This document shows, piece by piece, positions 24,401 through 38,700 of a stretch of DNA of 64,000 nucleotides (within the stretch, counting starts at the first letter, position 1; each line of letters begins with the position of its first letter). The notes beneath the pieces were generated by a model. That model was given only the letters and a program-made list of their open reading frames with translations, was not told where the DNA came from and searched no databases. Both the position numbers and the translations under genes were made by a program. Source of the stretch: Halictus rubicundus (lineage: Eukaryota > Arthropoda > Insecta > Hymenoptera > Halictidae); contig NW_027488962.1 of assembly GCF_050948215.1 (NCBI RefSeq), forward strand, positions 119,970 through 183,969. The letters are read 5' to 3'.

Positions 24401-27400
24401 TATCCTATCCTCTATCCTATCCTATCCTCTATAATATCCTATACTCTATCCTATCCTATCCTCTATCCTATCCTATCCTCTATCCTATCCTATCCTCTAT
24501 CCTATCCTATCCTCCATCCTATCCTATTCTCTATCCTATCCTATCCTCTATCCTATCCTATCCTCTATCCAATCCTATCCTCTATCCTATCCTATCCTCT
24601 ATCCTATCCTATCCTCTATCCTATCCTCTATCCTATCCTATCCTCTATCCTATCCTATCCTCTATCCTATCCTATACTCTATCCTATCCTATCCTCTATC
24701 CTATCCTATCCTCTATCCTATCCTATCCTCTATCCTATCCTATCCTACCCTCTATCCTATTCAATCCCCTATCGTATCCTCTATCCTATCCTATCATCTA
24801 TAATATCCTATCCTCTATCCTATCCTATCCTCTATCCTATCCTATCCTCTATCCTATCCTATCCTCTATCCTATCCTATCCTCTATCCTATCCTATCCTC
24901 TATCCTATCCTATCCTCTATCCTATCCTATCCTCTATCCTATCCTATCCTCTATCCTATCCTATCCTCTATCCTATCCTATCCTCTATCCTATCCTATCC
25001 TCTATCCTATCCTATCCTCTATCCTATCCTATCCTCTATCCTATCCTATCCTCTATCCTATCCTATCCACTATCCCTTCCTATCCTCTATAATATCCTAT
25101 ACTCTATCCTATCCTATCCTCTATCCTATCCTATCCTCTATCCTATCCTATCCTCTATCCTATCCTATCCTCTATCCTATCCTATCCTCTATCCTATCCT
25201 ATCCTCTGTCCTATCCTATCCTCTATCCTATCCTATCCTCCATCCTATCCTATTCTCTATCCTATCCTATCCTCTATCCTATCCTATCCTCTATCCAATC
25301 CTATCCTCTATCCTATCCTATCCTCTATCCTATCCTATCCTCTATCCTATCCTCTATCCTATCCTCTATCCTATCCTATCCTCTATCCTATCCTATCCTC
25401 TATAATATCCTATACGCTATCCTATCCTATCCTCCATCCTATCCTATTCTCTATCCTATCCTATCCTCTATCCTATCCTATCCTCTATCCAATCCTATCC
25501 TCTATCCTATCCTATCCTCTATCCTATCCTATCCTCTATCCTATCCTCTATCCTATCCTATCCTCTATCCTATCCTATCCTCTATCCTATCCTATACTCT
25601 ATCCTATCCTATCCTCTATCCTATCCTATCCTCTATCCTATCCTATCCTCTATCCTATCCTATCCTACCCTCTATCCTATTCAATCCCCTATCGTATCCT
25701 CTATCCTATCCTATCATCTATAATATCCTATCCTCTATCCTATCCTATCCTCTATCCTATCCTATCCTCTATCCTATCCTATCCTCTATCCTATCCTATC
25801 CTCTATCCTATCCCATCCTCTATCGTATCCTATCCTCTATCCTATCCTATCCTCTATCCTATCCTATCCTCTATCCTCTATCCTATCCTATCCTATCCTC
25901 TATCCTATCCAATCCCCTATTCTATCCTCCATCCTATCCTATCCTCTATCCAATCCTATCCTCTATCCTATCCTATCCTCTATCCTATCCTATCCTCTAT
26001 CCTATCATATCCTCTATCCTATCCTATCCTCTATCCTATCCTATACTCTATCCTTTCCTATCCTCTATCCTATCCTATCCTCTATCCTATCCTATCCTAT
26101 CCTCTATCCTATCCTATCATCTATCCTATCCTATCCTCTATCCTATCCTATCCTCTATCCTATCCTATCCTCTATCCTATCCTATCCTCTATCCTATCCT
26201 ATCCTCTATCCTATCCTATCCTCTATCCTATCCCATCCTCTATCCTATAATATCCTCTATCCTATCCTATCCTCTATCCTATCCTTTCCTCTATCGTCTC
26301 CTGTCCTCCTTCCTATCCAATCCCATATCCTATCCTCTATCGTCTCCTATCCTCTATCCTATCCAATCCCCTATCCTATCCTCCACCCTATCCTATCCTC
26401 TATCCTATCCTATCCTCAATCCTATCCTATCCTCTATCCTATCCTATCCGCTATCCTATCCTCTTCTCTATCCTATCCTATCCTCTATCCTATCCCATCC
26501 TATCCTATCCTCTATCCCATATTATCCTCAATCCTATCCAATCCTATATCCTATCATGTATCCTATCGTCTATCCTATCCTATCCTCTATCCTATTCTAT
26601 CCTATCCTCTATCTTATCCTATCCTCTATCGTATCCTATCCTCTATCCTATCCTATCCTCTATCCTATCCCATCCTCTATCCTATCCTATCCTCTATCCT
26701 ATCCTATCCTCTATCCTATCCTATCCTCTATCTTATCCTATCCTCTATCCTATCCTATCCTCTATCCTATCCTATCCTCTATCCTATCCTATCCTCTATC
26801 CTATCCTATCCTCTATCCTATCCTATCCTCTATCCTATCCTATCCACTATCCTATCCTATCCACTATCCTATCCTATCCTTTTATCCTATCCTATCCTCT
26901 ATCCTATCCTCTCCTCTATCCTATCCTATCCACTATCCCTTCCTATCCTCTATCCTATCCTATCCTCTATCCTATCCTATCCTCTATAATATCCTATCCT
27001 CTATCCTATCCTATCCTCTATCCTATCCTATCCTCTATCCTATCCTATCCTCTATCCAATCCTATCCTCTATCCTATCCTATCCTCTATCCTATCCTATC
27101 CTCTATCTTATCCTATCCTCTACCCTATCCTATCCTCTATCCTATCCTATCCTCTATCCTATCCTATCCTCTATCCTATCCTATCCTCTATCCTATCCTA
27201 TCCTCTATCCTATGCTATCGTCTATCCTATCCTATCCTCTATCCTATCCTATCCTCTATCGTATCCTATCCTCTATCCTATCCTATCCTCTATCCTATCT
27301 TATCCTCTATCCTATCCTATCCTCTATCCTATCCTATCCTCTATCCTATCCTATCCTCTATCCTATCCTTTCCTCTATCGTCTCCTGTCCTCCTTCCTAT

Positions 27401-30124
27401 CCAATCCCCTATCCTATCCTCTATCGTCTCCTATAATCTATCCTATCCAATCCCCTATCCTATCCTCCATCCTATCCTATCCTCTATCCTATCCTATCCT
27501 CAATCCTATCCTATCCTCTATCCTATCCTATCCGCTATCCTATCCTCTTCTCTATCCTATCCTATCCTCTATCCTATACCATCCTCTATCCTATCCTATC
27601 CTCTATCCTATCCTATCCTCTATCCTATCCTATCCACTATCCTATCCTATCCTTTTATCCTATCCTATCCTCTATCCTATCCTATCCTCTATCCTATCCT
27701 ATCCACTATCCCTTCCTATCCTCTATCCTATCCTATCCTCTATCCTATCCTATCCTCTATAATATCCTATCCCCTATCCTATCCTATCCTCTATCCTATC
27801 CTATCCTCTATCCTATCCTATCCTCTATCCTATCCTATCCTCCATCCTATCCTATTCTCTATCCTATCCTATCCTCTATCCTATCCTATCCTCTATCCAA
27901 TCCTATCCTCTATCCTATCCTATCCTCTATCCTATCCTATCCTGTATCCTATCCTATCCTCTATCCTATCCTATCCTCTATCCTATCCTATCATCTATCC
28001 TATCCTATCCTATCCTCTATCCTATCCTATCCTCTATCCTATCCTATCCTCTAACCTATCCTATCCTCTATCCTATCCTATCCTCTATCCTATCCTATCC
28101 TCTATCCTATCCTCTATCCTATCCTATCCTATCCTCTATCCTATCCTATCCTCTATCCTATCCTATTCTCTATCCTATCCTATCCTCTATCCTATCCTAT
28201 CCTCTATCCTATCCTCTCCTCTATCCTATCCTATCCTCTATCCTATCCTATCCTCTATCCTATCCTTTCCTCTATCGTCTCCTGTCCTCCTTCCTATCGA
28301 ATCCCCTATCCTATCCTCTATCGTCTCCTATCCTCTATCATATCCAATCCCCTAACCTATCCTCCATCCTATCCTATCCTCTATCCTATCCTATCCTCTA
28401 TCCTATCCTATCCTCTATCCTTTCCTATCCTCTATCCTATCCTATCCTCTTTCCTATCCTATCCTCTATCCTATCCTATCCTCTATCCTATCCTATCCTC
28501 TATCCTATCCTATCCTCTATCCTATCCTATCCTATCCTCTATCCTATCCTATCCTCTATCCTATCCTCTATCCTATCCTATCCTCTATCCTATCCTATCC
28601 TCTAGCCTATCCTATCCTCTATCCTATCCTATCCTCTATCCTATCCTATCCACTATCCTATCCTATCCACTATCCTATCCTATCCTTTTATCCTATCCTA
28701 TCCTCTATCCTATCCTATCCTCTATCCTATCCTATCCACTATCCCTTCCTATCCTCTATCCTATCCTATCCTCTATCCTATCCTATCCTCTATAATATCC
28801 TATCCTCTATCCTATCCTATCCTCTATCCTATCCTATCCTCTATCCTATCCTATCCTCCATCCTATCCTATTCTCTATCCTATCCTATCCTCTATCCTAT
28901 CCTATCCTCTATCCAATCCTATCCTCTATCCTATCCTATCCTCTATCCTATCCTATCCTCTATCTTATCCTATCCTCTACCCTATCCTATCCTCTATCCT
29001 ATCCTATCCTCTATCCTATCCTATCCTCTATCCTATCCTATCCTCTATCCTATCCTATCCTCTATCCTATCCTATCCTATCCTCTATCCTATCCTATCGT
29101 CTATCCTATCCTATCCTCTATCCTATCCTATCCTCTATCGTATCCTATCCTCTATCCTATCCTATCCTCTATCCTATCCTATCCTCTATCCTATCCTATC
29201 CTCTATCCTATCCTATCCTCTATCCTATCCTATCCTCTATAATATCCTATCCTCTATCCTATCCTATCCTCTATCCTATCCTATCCTCTATCCTATCCTA
29301 TCCTCTATCCTATCCTATCCTCCATCCTATCCTATTCTCTATCCTATCCTATCCTCTATCCTATCCTATCCTCTATCCAATCCTATCCTCTATCCTATCC
29401 TATCCTCTATCCTATCCTATCCTCTATCTTATCCTATCCTCTACCCTATCCTATCCTCTATCCTATCCTATCCTCTATCCTATCCTATCCTCTATCCTAT
29501 CCTATCCTCTATCCTATCCTATCCTATCCTCTATCCTATCCTATCCTCTATCCTATCCTTTCCTCTATCGTCTCCTGTCCTCCTTCCTATCCAATCCCCT
29601 ATCCTATCCTCTATCGTCTCCTATAATCTATCCTATCCAATCCCCTATCCTATCCTATCCGCTATCCTATCCTCTTCTCTATCCTATCCTATCCTCTATC
29701 TTATCCCATCCTATCCTATCCTCTATCCCATATTATCCTCAATCCTATCCAATCCTATATCCTATCATGTATCCTGTCGTCTATCCTATCCTATCCTCTA
29801 TCCTATTCTATCCTATCCTCTATCTTATCCTATCGTCTATCGTATCCTATTCTCTATCCTATCCTATCCTCTATCCTATCCCATCCTCTATCCTATCCTA
29901 TCCTCTATCCTATCCTATCCTCTATCCTATCCTATCCACTATCCTATCCTATCCTTTTATCCTATCCTATCCTCTATCCTATCCTATCCTCTATCCTATC
30001 CTATCCACTATCCCTTCCTATCCTCTATCCTATCCTATCCTCTATCCTATCCTATCCTCTATAATATCCTATCCTCTATCCTATCCTATCCTCTATCCTA
30101 TCCTATCCTCTATCCTATCCTATC

Positions 30125-32640
30125 CTTAATCCTATCCTATCCTCCATCCTATCCTATTCTCTATCCTATCCTATCCTCTATCCTATCCTATCCTCTATCC
30201 AATCCTATCCTCTATCCTATCCTATCCTCTATCCTATCCTATCCTGTATCCTATCCTATCCTCTATCCTATCCTATCCTCTATCCTATCCTATCATCTAT
30301 CCTATCCTATCCTATCCTCTATCCTATCCTATCCTCTATCCTATCCTATCCTCTAACCTATCCTATCCTCTATCCTATCCTATCCTCTATCCTATCCTAT
30401 CCTCTATCCTATCCTCTATCCTATCCTATCCTATCCTCTATCCTATCCTATCCTCTATCCTATCCTATTCTCTATCCTATCCTATCCTCTATCCTATCCT
30501 ATCCTCTATCCTATCCTCTCCTCTATCCTATCCTATCCTCTATCCTATCCTATCCTCTATCCTATCCTTTCCTCTATCGTCTCCTGTCCTCCTTCCTATC
30601 GAATCCCCTATCCTATCCTCTATCGTCTCCTATCCTCTATCATATCCAATCCCCTAACCTATCCTCCATCCTATCCTATCCTCTATCCTATCCTATCCTC
30701 TATCCTATCCTATCCTCTATCTTATCCTATCCTCTACCCTATCCTATCCTCTATCCTATCCTATCCTCTATCCTATCCTATCCTCTATCCTATCCTATCC
30801 TCTATCCTATCCTATCCTCTATCCTATCCTATCCTCTATCCTATCCTATCCTCTATCCTATCCTATCCTCTATCCTATCCTATCCTCTATCGTATCCTAT
30901 CCTCTATCCTATCCTATCCTCTATCCTATCCTATCCTCTATCCTATCCTATCCTCTATCCTATCCTTTCCTCTATCGTCTCCTGTCCTCCTTCCTATCCA
31001 ATCCCCTATCCTATCCTCTATCGTCTCCTATAATCTATCCTATCCAATCCCCTATCCTATCCTCCATCCTATCCTATCCTCTATCCTATCCTATCCTCAA
31101 TCCTATCCTATCCTATCCTCTATCCTATCCCATCCTATCCTATCCTCTATCCTATCCTCTATGCTATCCTATCCTCTATCCTATCCTATCCTCTATCCTA
31201 TCCTATCCTCTATCCTATCCTATCCTCTATCCTATCCTATCCACTATCCTATCCTATCCACTATCCTATCCTATCCTTTTATCCTATCCTATCCTCTATC
31301 CTATCCTATCCTCTATCCTATCCTATCCACTATCCCTTCCTATCCTCTATCCTATCCTATCCTCTATCCTATCCTATCCTCTATCCTATCCTATCCTCCA
31401 TCCTATCCTATTCTCTATCCTATCCTATCCTCTATCCTATCCTATCCTCTATCCAATCCTATCCTCTATCCTATCCTATCCTCTATCCTATCCTATCCTG
31501 TATCCTATCCTATCCTCTATCCTATCCTATCCTCTATCCTATCCTATCATCTATCCTATCCTATCCTATCCTCTATCCTATCCTATCCTCTATCCTATCC
31601 TATCCTCTAACCTATCCTATCCTCTATCCTATCCTATCCTCTATCCTATCCTATCCTCTATCCTATCCTCTATCCTATCCTATCCTATCCTCTATCCTAT
31701 CCTATCCTCTATCCTATCCTATTCTCTATCCTATCCTATCCTCTATCCTATCCTATCCTCTATCCTATCCTCTCCTCTATCCTATCCTATCCTCTATCCT
31801 ATCCTATCCTCTATCCTATCCTTTCCTCTATCGTCTCCTGTCCTCCTTCCTATCGAATCCCCTATCCTATCCTCTATCGTCTCCTATCCTCTATCATATC
31901 CAATCCCCTAACCTATCCTCCATCCTATCCTATCCTCTATCCTATCCTATCCTCTATCCTATCCTATCCTCTATCTTATCCTATCCTCTACCCTATCCTA
32001 TCCTCTATCCTATCCTATCCTCTATCCTATCCTATCCTCTATCCTATCCTATCCTCTATCCTATCCTATCCTCTATCCTATCCTATCCTCTATCCTATCC
32101 TATCCTCTATCCTATCCTATCCTCTATCCTATCCTATCCTCTATCGTATCCTATCCTCTATCCTATCCTATCCTCTATCCTATCCTATCCTCTATCCTAT
32201 CCTATCCTCTATCCTATCCTTTCCTCTATCGTCTCCTGTCCTCCTTCCTATCCAATCCCCTATCCTATCCTCTATCGTCTCCTATAATCTATCCTATCCA
32301 ATCCCCTATCCTATCCTCCATCCTATCCTATCCTCTATCCTATCCTATCCTCAATCCTATCCTATCCTATCCTCTATCCTATCCCATCCTATCCTATCCT
32401 CTATCCTATCCTCTATGCTATCCTATCCTCTATCCTATCCTATCCTCTATCCTATCCTATCCTCTATCCTATCCTATCCTCTATCCTATCCTATCCACTA
32501 TCCTATCCTATCCACTATCCTATCCTATCCTTTTATCCTATCCTATCCTCTATCCTATCCTATCCTCTATCCTATCCTATCCACTATCCCTTCCTATCCT
32601 CTATCCTATCCTATCCTCTATCCTATCCTATCCTCTATCC
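30125..32640 (+). repeat. Tandem duplication, 1,254-bp unit, two copies
   Basis: Copy 1 is about 30,125-31,378 and copy 2 about 31,379-32,640. Landmarks at exactly 1,254 bp are CCAATCC (30,199/31,453), CTGTATCC (30,244/31,498), CTCTAACC (30,351/31,605), ATTCTC (30,477/31,731), both GTCTCC markers (30,579/31,833 and 30,977/32,231), GAATCC (30,601/31,855), the ATGCTATCC (31,162/32,416) and TTTT (31,277/32,531). Downstream the register shifts by one monomer (1,271 at CTCCATCC) and is then lost. Confidence 0.9.
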
Positions 32641-33510
32641 TATCCTATCCTCTATCCTATCCTATCCTCCATCCTATCCTATTCTCTATCCTATCCTATC
32701 CTCTATCCTATCCTATCCTCTATCCAATCCTATCCTCTATCCTATCCTATCCTCTATCCTATCCTATCCTCTATCCTATCCTGTATCCTATCCTATCCTC
32801 TATCCTATCCTATCCTCTATCCTATCCTATACTCTATCCTATCCTATCCTCTATCCTATCCTATCCTCTATCCTATCCTATTCTACCCTCTATCCTATTC
32901 AATCCCCTATCGTATCCTCTATCCTATCCTATCATCTATAATATCCTATCCTCTATCCTATCCTATCCTCTATCCTATCCTATCCTATCCTCTATCCTAT
33001 CCTATCCTCTATCCTATCCTATCCTCAATCCTTTCCTGTCATCTATCCCATCCTATCCTCCATCCTATCCTATTCTCTATCCTACCCTATCCTCTATCCT
33101 ATCCTATCCTCTATCCTATCCTATCCTCTATCCTATCCTATCCTCTATCCTATCCTATCCTCTATCCTATCCTATCCTCCATCCTATCCTATTCTCTATC
33201 CTATCCTATCCTCTATCCTATCCTTTCCTCCATCCTATCCTATTCTCTATCCTATCCTATCCTCTATCCTATCCTATCCTCTATCCTATCTTATCCTATC
33301 CTCTATCCTATCCTATCCTCTATCCTATCCTATCCTCTATCCTCTATCCTATCCTATCCACTATCCTATCCTATCCTCTATCCTATCCAATCCCCTATTC
33401 TATCCTCCATCCTATCCTATCCTCTATCCAATCCTATCCTCTATCCTATCCTATCCTCTATTCTATCCTATCCTCTATCCTATCCTATCCTCTATCCTAT
33501 CCTATCCTCT

Positions 33511-34956
33511 ATCCTATCCTATCCTCTATCCTATCCTATCCTCTATCCTATCCTATCCTCTATCCTATCCTATCCTCTATCCTATCCTATCCTCTATTCT
33601 ATCCTATCCTCTATCCTATCCTATCCTCTATCCTATCCTATCCTCTATCCTATCCTATCCTCTATCCTATCCTATCCTGTATCCTATCCAATCCTCTATC
33701 CTATCCTGTCCTCTATCCTATCCTGTCCTCTATCCTATCCTATCCTCTATCCTATCCTATCCTCTATCCTATCCTTTCCTGTATCCTAGCCAACTCTCTA
33801 TCCTATCATATCCTCTATCCTATCCTATCCTCTATCCTATCCTATCCTCTATTCTATCCTATCCTCTATCCTATCCTATCCTCTATCCTATCCTATCCTC
33901 TATCCTATCCTATCCTCTATCCTATCCAATCCTCTATCCTATCCTATCCTCTATTCTATCCTATCCTCTATCCTATCCTATCCTCTATCCTATCCTATCC
34001 TCTATCCTATCCTATCCTCTATCCTATCATCTATCCTCAATCCTATCCTTTCCTGTATCCTATCCAATCCTCTATCCTATCCTGTCCTGTATCCTATCCT
34101 ATCCTCTATCCTATCCTATCCTCTATCCTATCCTATCGTCTATCCTATCCTCTATCCTATCCTATCCTGTATCCTACCCAATCCTCTATCCTATCCTATC
34201 ATCTATCATCAATCCTATCCTTTCCTGTATCCTAGCCAATCCTCTATCCTATCCTATCCTCTATCCTATCCTATCCTCTATCCTATCAAATCCCCTATCC
34301 TATCCTCTATCCTATCCTATCCTCTATCCTATCCAAACCCCATATCCTATCCTCTATCCTATCCTATCCTCTATCCTATCCTATCCTTTATCCTATTCTA
34401 TCCTCTATCCTATCCAATCCTCTATCGTATCCTCTATCCTATCCTATTCTCTATCCTATCCTATCCTCTATCCTATCCAATCCTCTATCGTATCCTCTAT
34501 CCTATCCTATCGTCAATTTTATCGTATCCTCTATCCTATCCTATCCTCTATCTTATAATATCCTCTATCCTATCCTATCCTCTATCCTATCCAATCTTCT
34601 ATCCAATCCTATCCTAAATCATATCCTATCCTATATCCTATCCTATCCTCTATCCTATCCCATCCTCTATCCTATCATATCCTCTATCCTATCATATACT
34701 CCATAATATCGTATCCTCTATCCTATCATATCCTTTATCATATAATATCCTCTATCCTATCCAATCACATATCCTATCGTATCCTCAATCCTATCCTATC
34801 CTCAATCCTATCCTATCCTCAATCATATCCTATCCTCTATCCTATCCTATCCTCTATCCTATCCTATCCTCTATCCTATCCTATCCTCTATCCTATCCTA
34901 TCCTCTATCCTATCCTATCCTCTATCCTATCCTATCCTCCACCTATCCTATCCTCT
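33511..34956 (+). repeat. Family-A island, copy of 2,205-3,650
   Basis: This is a near-identical direct copy of the segment 31,306 bp upstream, including its decayed-zone part (TCAATTTTATCG near 34,513, CTCCATAATATCG near 34,699). Family-B variants lie on its left and family-C on its right. It shows ATCATCAATCC near 34,204 where the other copy has ATCCTCAATCC. The high identity of a segment that includes decayed repeat argues for recent copying of an old stretch rather than parallel drift. Confidence 0.9.
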
Positions 34957-35704
34957 ATCCTATCCTATCCTCTATCCTATCCTATCCTCTATCCTATCCT
35001 ATCCTCTATCCTATCCTATCCTCTATCCTATCGTATCCTCTATCCTATCCTATCCTCTATCCTATCCTATCCTCTATCCTATAGTCTATCCTATCCTATC
35101 CTCTATCCTATCCTATCCTCTATCCTATCCTATCCTCTATCCTATCGAATCCCCTATCGTATCCTCTATCCCATCCTATCCTCTATCCTATCCTATCCGC
35201 TATCCTATACTATCCTCTATCCTATTCAATCCCCTATCGTATCCTCTATCCTATCCTATCCTCTATCCTATCCTATCCTCTATCCTATCCTATCCTCTAT
35301 CCTATCCTATCCGCTACCCTATCATATCCTCTATCCTATCCAATCCCCTATCGTATCCTCTATCCTATCCTATCCTCTATCCTATCCTATCCTCTATCCT
35401 ATCCTATCCTCTATCCTACCCTATCCTCTATCCTATCCTATCCTCTATCCTATCCTATCCTCTATCCTATCCTATCCTATCCTCTATCCCATAATATCCT
35501 CAATCCTATCCAATCCTATATCCTATCCTCTATCCTATCCTATCCGCTATCCTATCCTATTCTCTATCATACCCTATCCTCTATCCCATCCTATCCTCTA
35601 TCCTATCCTATGCTCTATCCTATCCTATCCTCTATCCTATCCTATCCTCTATCCTATCCTATCCGCTACCCTATCATATCCTCTATCCTATCCAATCCCC
35701 TATC

Positions 35705-38700
35705 GTATCCTCTATCCTATCCTATCCTCTATCCTATCCTATCCTCTATCCTACCCTATCCTCTATCCTATCCTATCCTCTATCCCATCCTATCCTCTAT
35801 CCTATCCTATCCTCTATCCTATCCTATCCTATCCTCTATCCCATAATATCCTCAATCCTATCCAATCCTATATCCTATCCTCTATCCTATCCCATCCGCT
35901 ATCCTATCCTAACCGCAATCCTATCCTATCCGCTATCCTATCCTATTCTCTATCCTATCCTATCCGCTATCCTATCCTATTCTCTATCATATCCTATCCT
36001 CTATCCCATCCTATCCTCTATCCTATCCTATGCTCAATCCTATCCTATCCTCTATCCTATCCTATCCTCTATCCTATCCTATCCTCTATCCTATCCAATC
36101 TCCTATCATATCCTCTATCCTATCCAATCCCCTATCGTATCCTCTATCCTATCCTATCCTCTATCCTATCCTATCCTCTATCCTATCCTATCCTCTATCC
36201 TATCCTATCCGCTACTCTATCCAATCTCCTATCGTATAAACTATCCTATCCTATCCTCTATCCTATCCTATCCGCTATCCAATCATATTCTCTAGCCTAT
36301 CCAATCCCCTATCGTATCCTCTATCCTATCCTATCCTCTATCCTACCCTATCCTCAATCCTATCCTATCCTCTATCCTATCGTATCCGCTATCCTATCCT
36401 ATCATCTATCCTATCCTATACTCTGTACTATCCTATCATCTATCCTATCCTATCCTCAATCCTTTCCTGTCATCTATCCTATCCTATCCTCTATCCTATC
36501 CTATCCTCTATCCTATCCTATCCTCTATCCTATCCTATCCTCTATCCTATCCTATCCTCTATCCTATCCTATCCTCTATCCTATCCTATCCTCTATCCTA
36601 TCCTATCCTCCATCCTATCCCATCCTCTATCCTATCCTATCCTCTATCCTATCCTATCCTCTATCCTATCCTATCCTCTATCCTATCCTATCCTCTATCC
36701 TATCCTATCCTCTATCCTATCCTATCCTCTATCCTATCCTATCCTCTATCCTATCCTATCCTCTATCCTATCCTATCCTCTATCCTATCCTATCCTCTAT
36801 CCTATCCTATCCTCTATCCTATCCTATCCTCTATCCTATCCTATCCTCTATCCTATCCTATCCTATCCTCTATCCTATCCTATCCTCTATCCTATCCTAT
36901 CCTCTATCCTATCCTATCCTCTATCCTATCCTATTCTCTATCCTATCCTATCCGCTATCCTATCCTATCCTCTATCCTATCCTATCCTCTATCCTATCCT
37001 GTCCTCTCTCCTATCCTATCCTCTATCCTATCCTATTCTCTATCCTATCCTATCCGCTATCCTATCCTATCCTCTATCCTATCCTATCCTCTATCCTATC
37101 CTATCCTCTATCCTATCCTATCCTCTATTCTATCCTATCCTCTATCCTATCCTATCCTCTATCTTATCCTATCCTCTACCCTATCCTATCCTCTATCCTA
37201 TCCTATCCGCTACCCTATCATATCCTCTATCCTATCCAATCCCCTATCGTATCCTCTATCCTATCCTATCCTCTATCCTATCCTATCCTCTATCCTACCC
37301 TATCCTCTATCCTATCCTATCCTCTATCCCATAATAGCCTCAATCCTATCCAATCCTATATCCTATCCTCTATCCTATCCTATCCGCTATCCTATCCTAT
37401 CCGCTATCCTATCCTATTCTCTATCCTATCCTATCCTCTATCCTATCCTATTCTCTATCCTATCCTATCCTCTATCATATCCTATCCTCTATCCTATCCT
37501 ATCCTCTATCCTATCCTATCCACTATCCTATCCTATCCTCTATCCTATCCAATCCCCTATTCTATCCTCCATCCTATCCTATCCTCTGTCCAATCCTATC
37601 CTCTATCCTATCCTATCTTCTATCCTATCCTATCCTCTATCCTATCCTATCCTCTATCCTATCCTATTCTCTATCCTATCCTATCCGCTATCCTATCCTA
37701 TTCTCTATCCTATCCTATCCGCTATCCTATCCTATTCTCTATCATATCCTATCCTCTATCCCATCCTATCCTCTATCCTATCCTATGCTCAATCCTATCC
37801 TATCCTCTATCCTATCCTATCCTCTATCCTATCCTATCCTCTATCCTATCCAATCTCCTATCATCTCCTCTATCCTATCCAATCCCCTATCGCATCCTCT
37901 ATCCTATCCTATCCTCTATCCTATCCTATCCTCTATCCTACCCTATCCTCTATCCTATCCTATCCTCTATCCTATCCTATCCGCTACCCTATCCAATCCC
38001 CTATCGTATAAACTATCCTATCCTATCCTCTATCCTATCCTATCCGCTATCCAATCATATTCTCTAGCCTATCCAATCCCCTATCGTATCCTCTATCCTA
38101 TCCTATCCTCTATCCTACCCTATCCTCAATCCTATCCTATCCTCTATCCTATCGTATCCGCTATCCTATCCTATCATCTATCCTATCCTATACTCTGTAC
38201 TATCCTATCATCTATCCTATCCTATCCTCAATCCTTTCCTGTCATCTATCCTATCCTATCCTCTATCCTATCCTATCCGCTATCCTATCCTATCCTCTAT
38301 CCTATCTTATCCTCTATCATATCCTATTATATCCTCTATTCCATAATATCCTCAATCCTACCCAATCCTCTATCATATCCTCTATCCTATCCTATCCTCT
38401 ATCCTATCCTATCCTCTATCCTATCCTATCCTCTATCCTACCCTATCCTCTATCCTATCCTATCCTCTATCCCATCCTATCCTCTATCCTATCCTATCCT
38501 CTATCCTATCCTATCCTATCCTCTATCCCATAATATCCTCAATCCTATCCAATCCTATATCCTATCCTCTATCCTATCCCATCCGCTATCCTATCCTAAC
38601 CGCAATCCTATCCTATCCGCTATCCTATCCTATTCTCTATCCTATCCTATCCGCTATCCTATCCTATTCTCTATCATATCCTATCCTCTATCCCATCCTA

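Larger units (their letters stand above)
16982..33510 (+). repeat. 17-bp satellite array, family B
   Basis: Pyrimidine-rich on +, very homogeneous, with a diagnostic ordered set of variants: CCTTTTATCC, CCACTATCCCTTCC about 50 bp later, CTATAATATCC, CTCCATCCTATCCTATTCTC, CTATCCAATCCTATCC, then GTCTCCTGTCCTCC. The same order recurs at about 0.3-1.4 kb intervals, so the array is a set of higher-order repeats of variable length. Open frames of up to about 800 codons here are products of the stop-free strand. No gene is seen. Confidence 0.95.
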
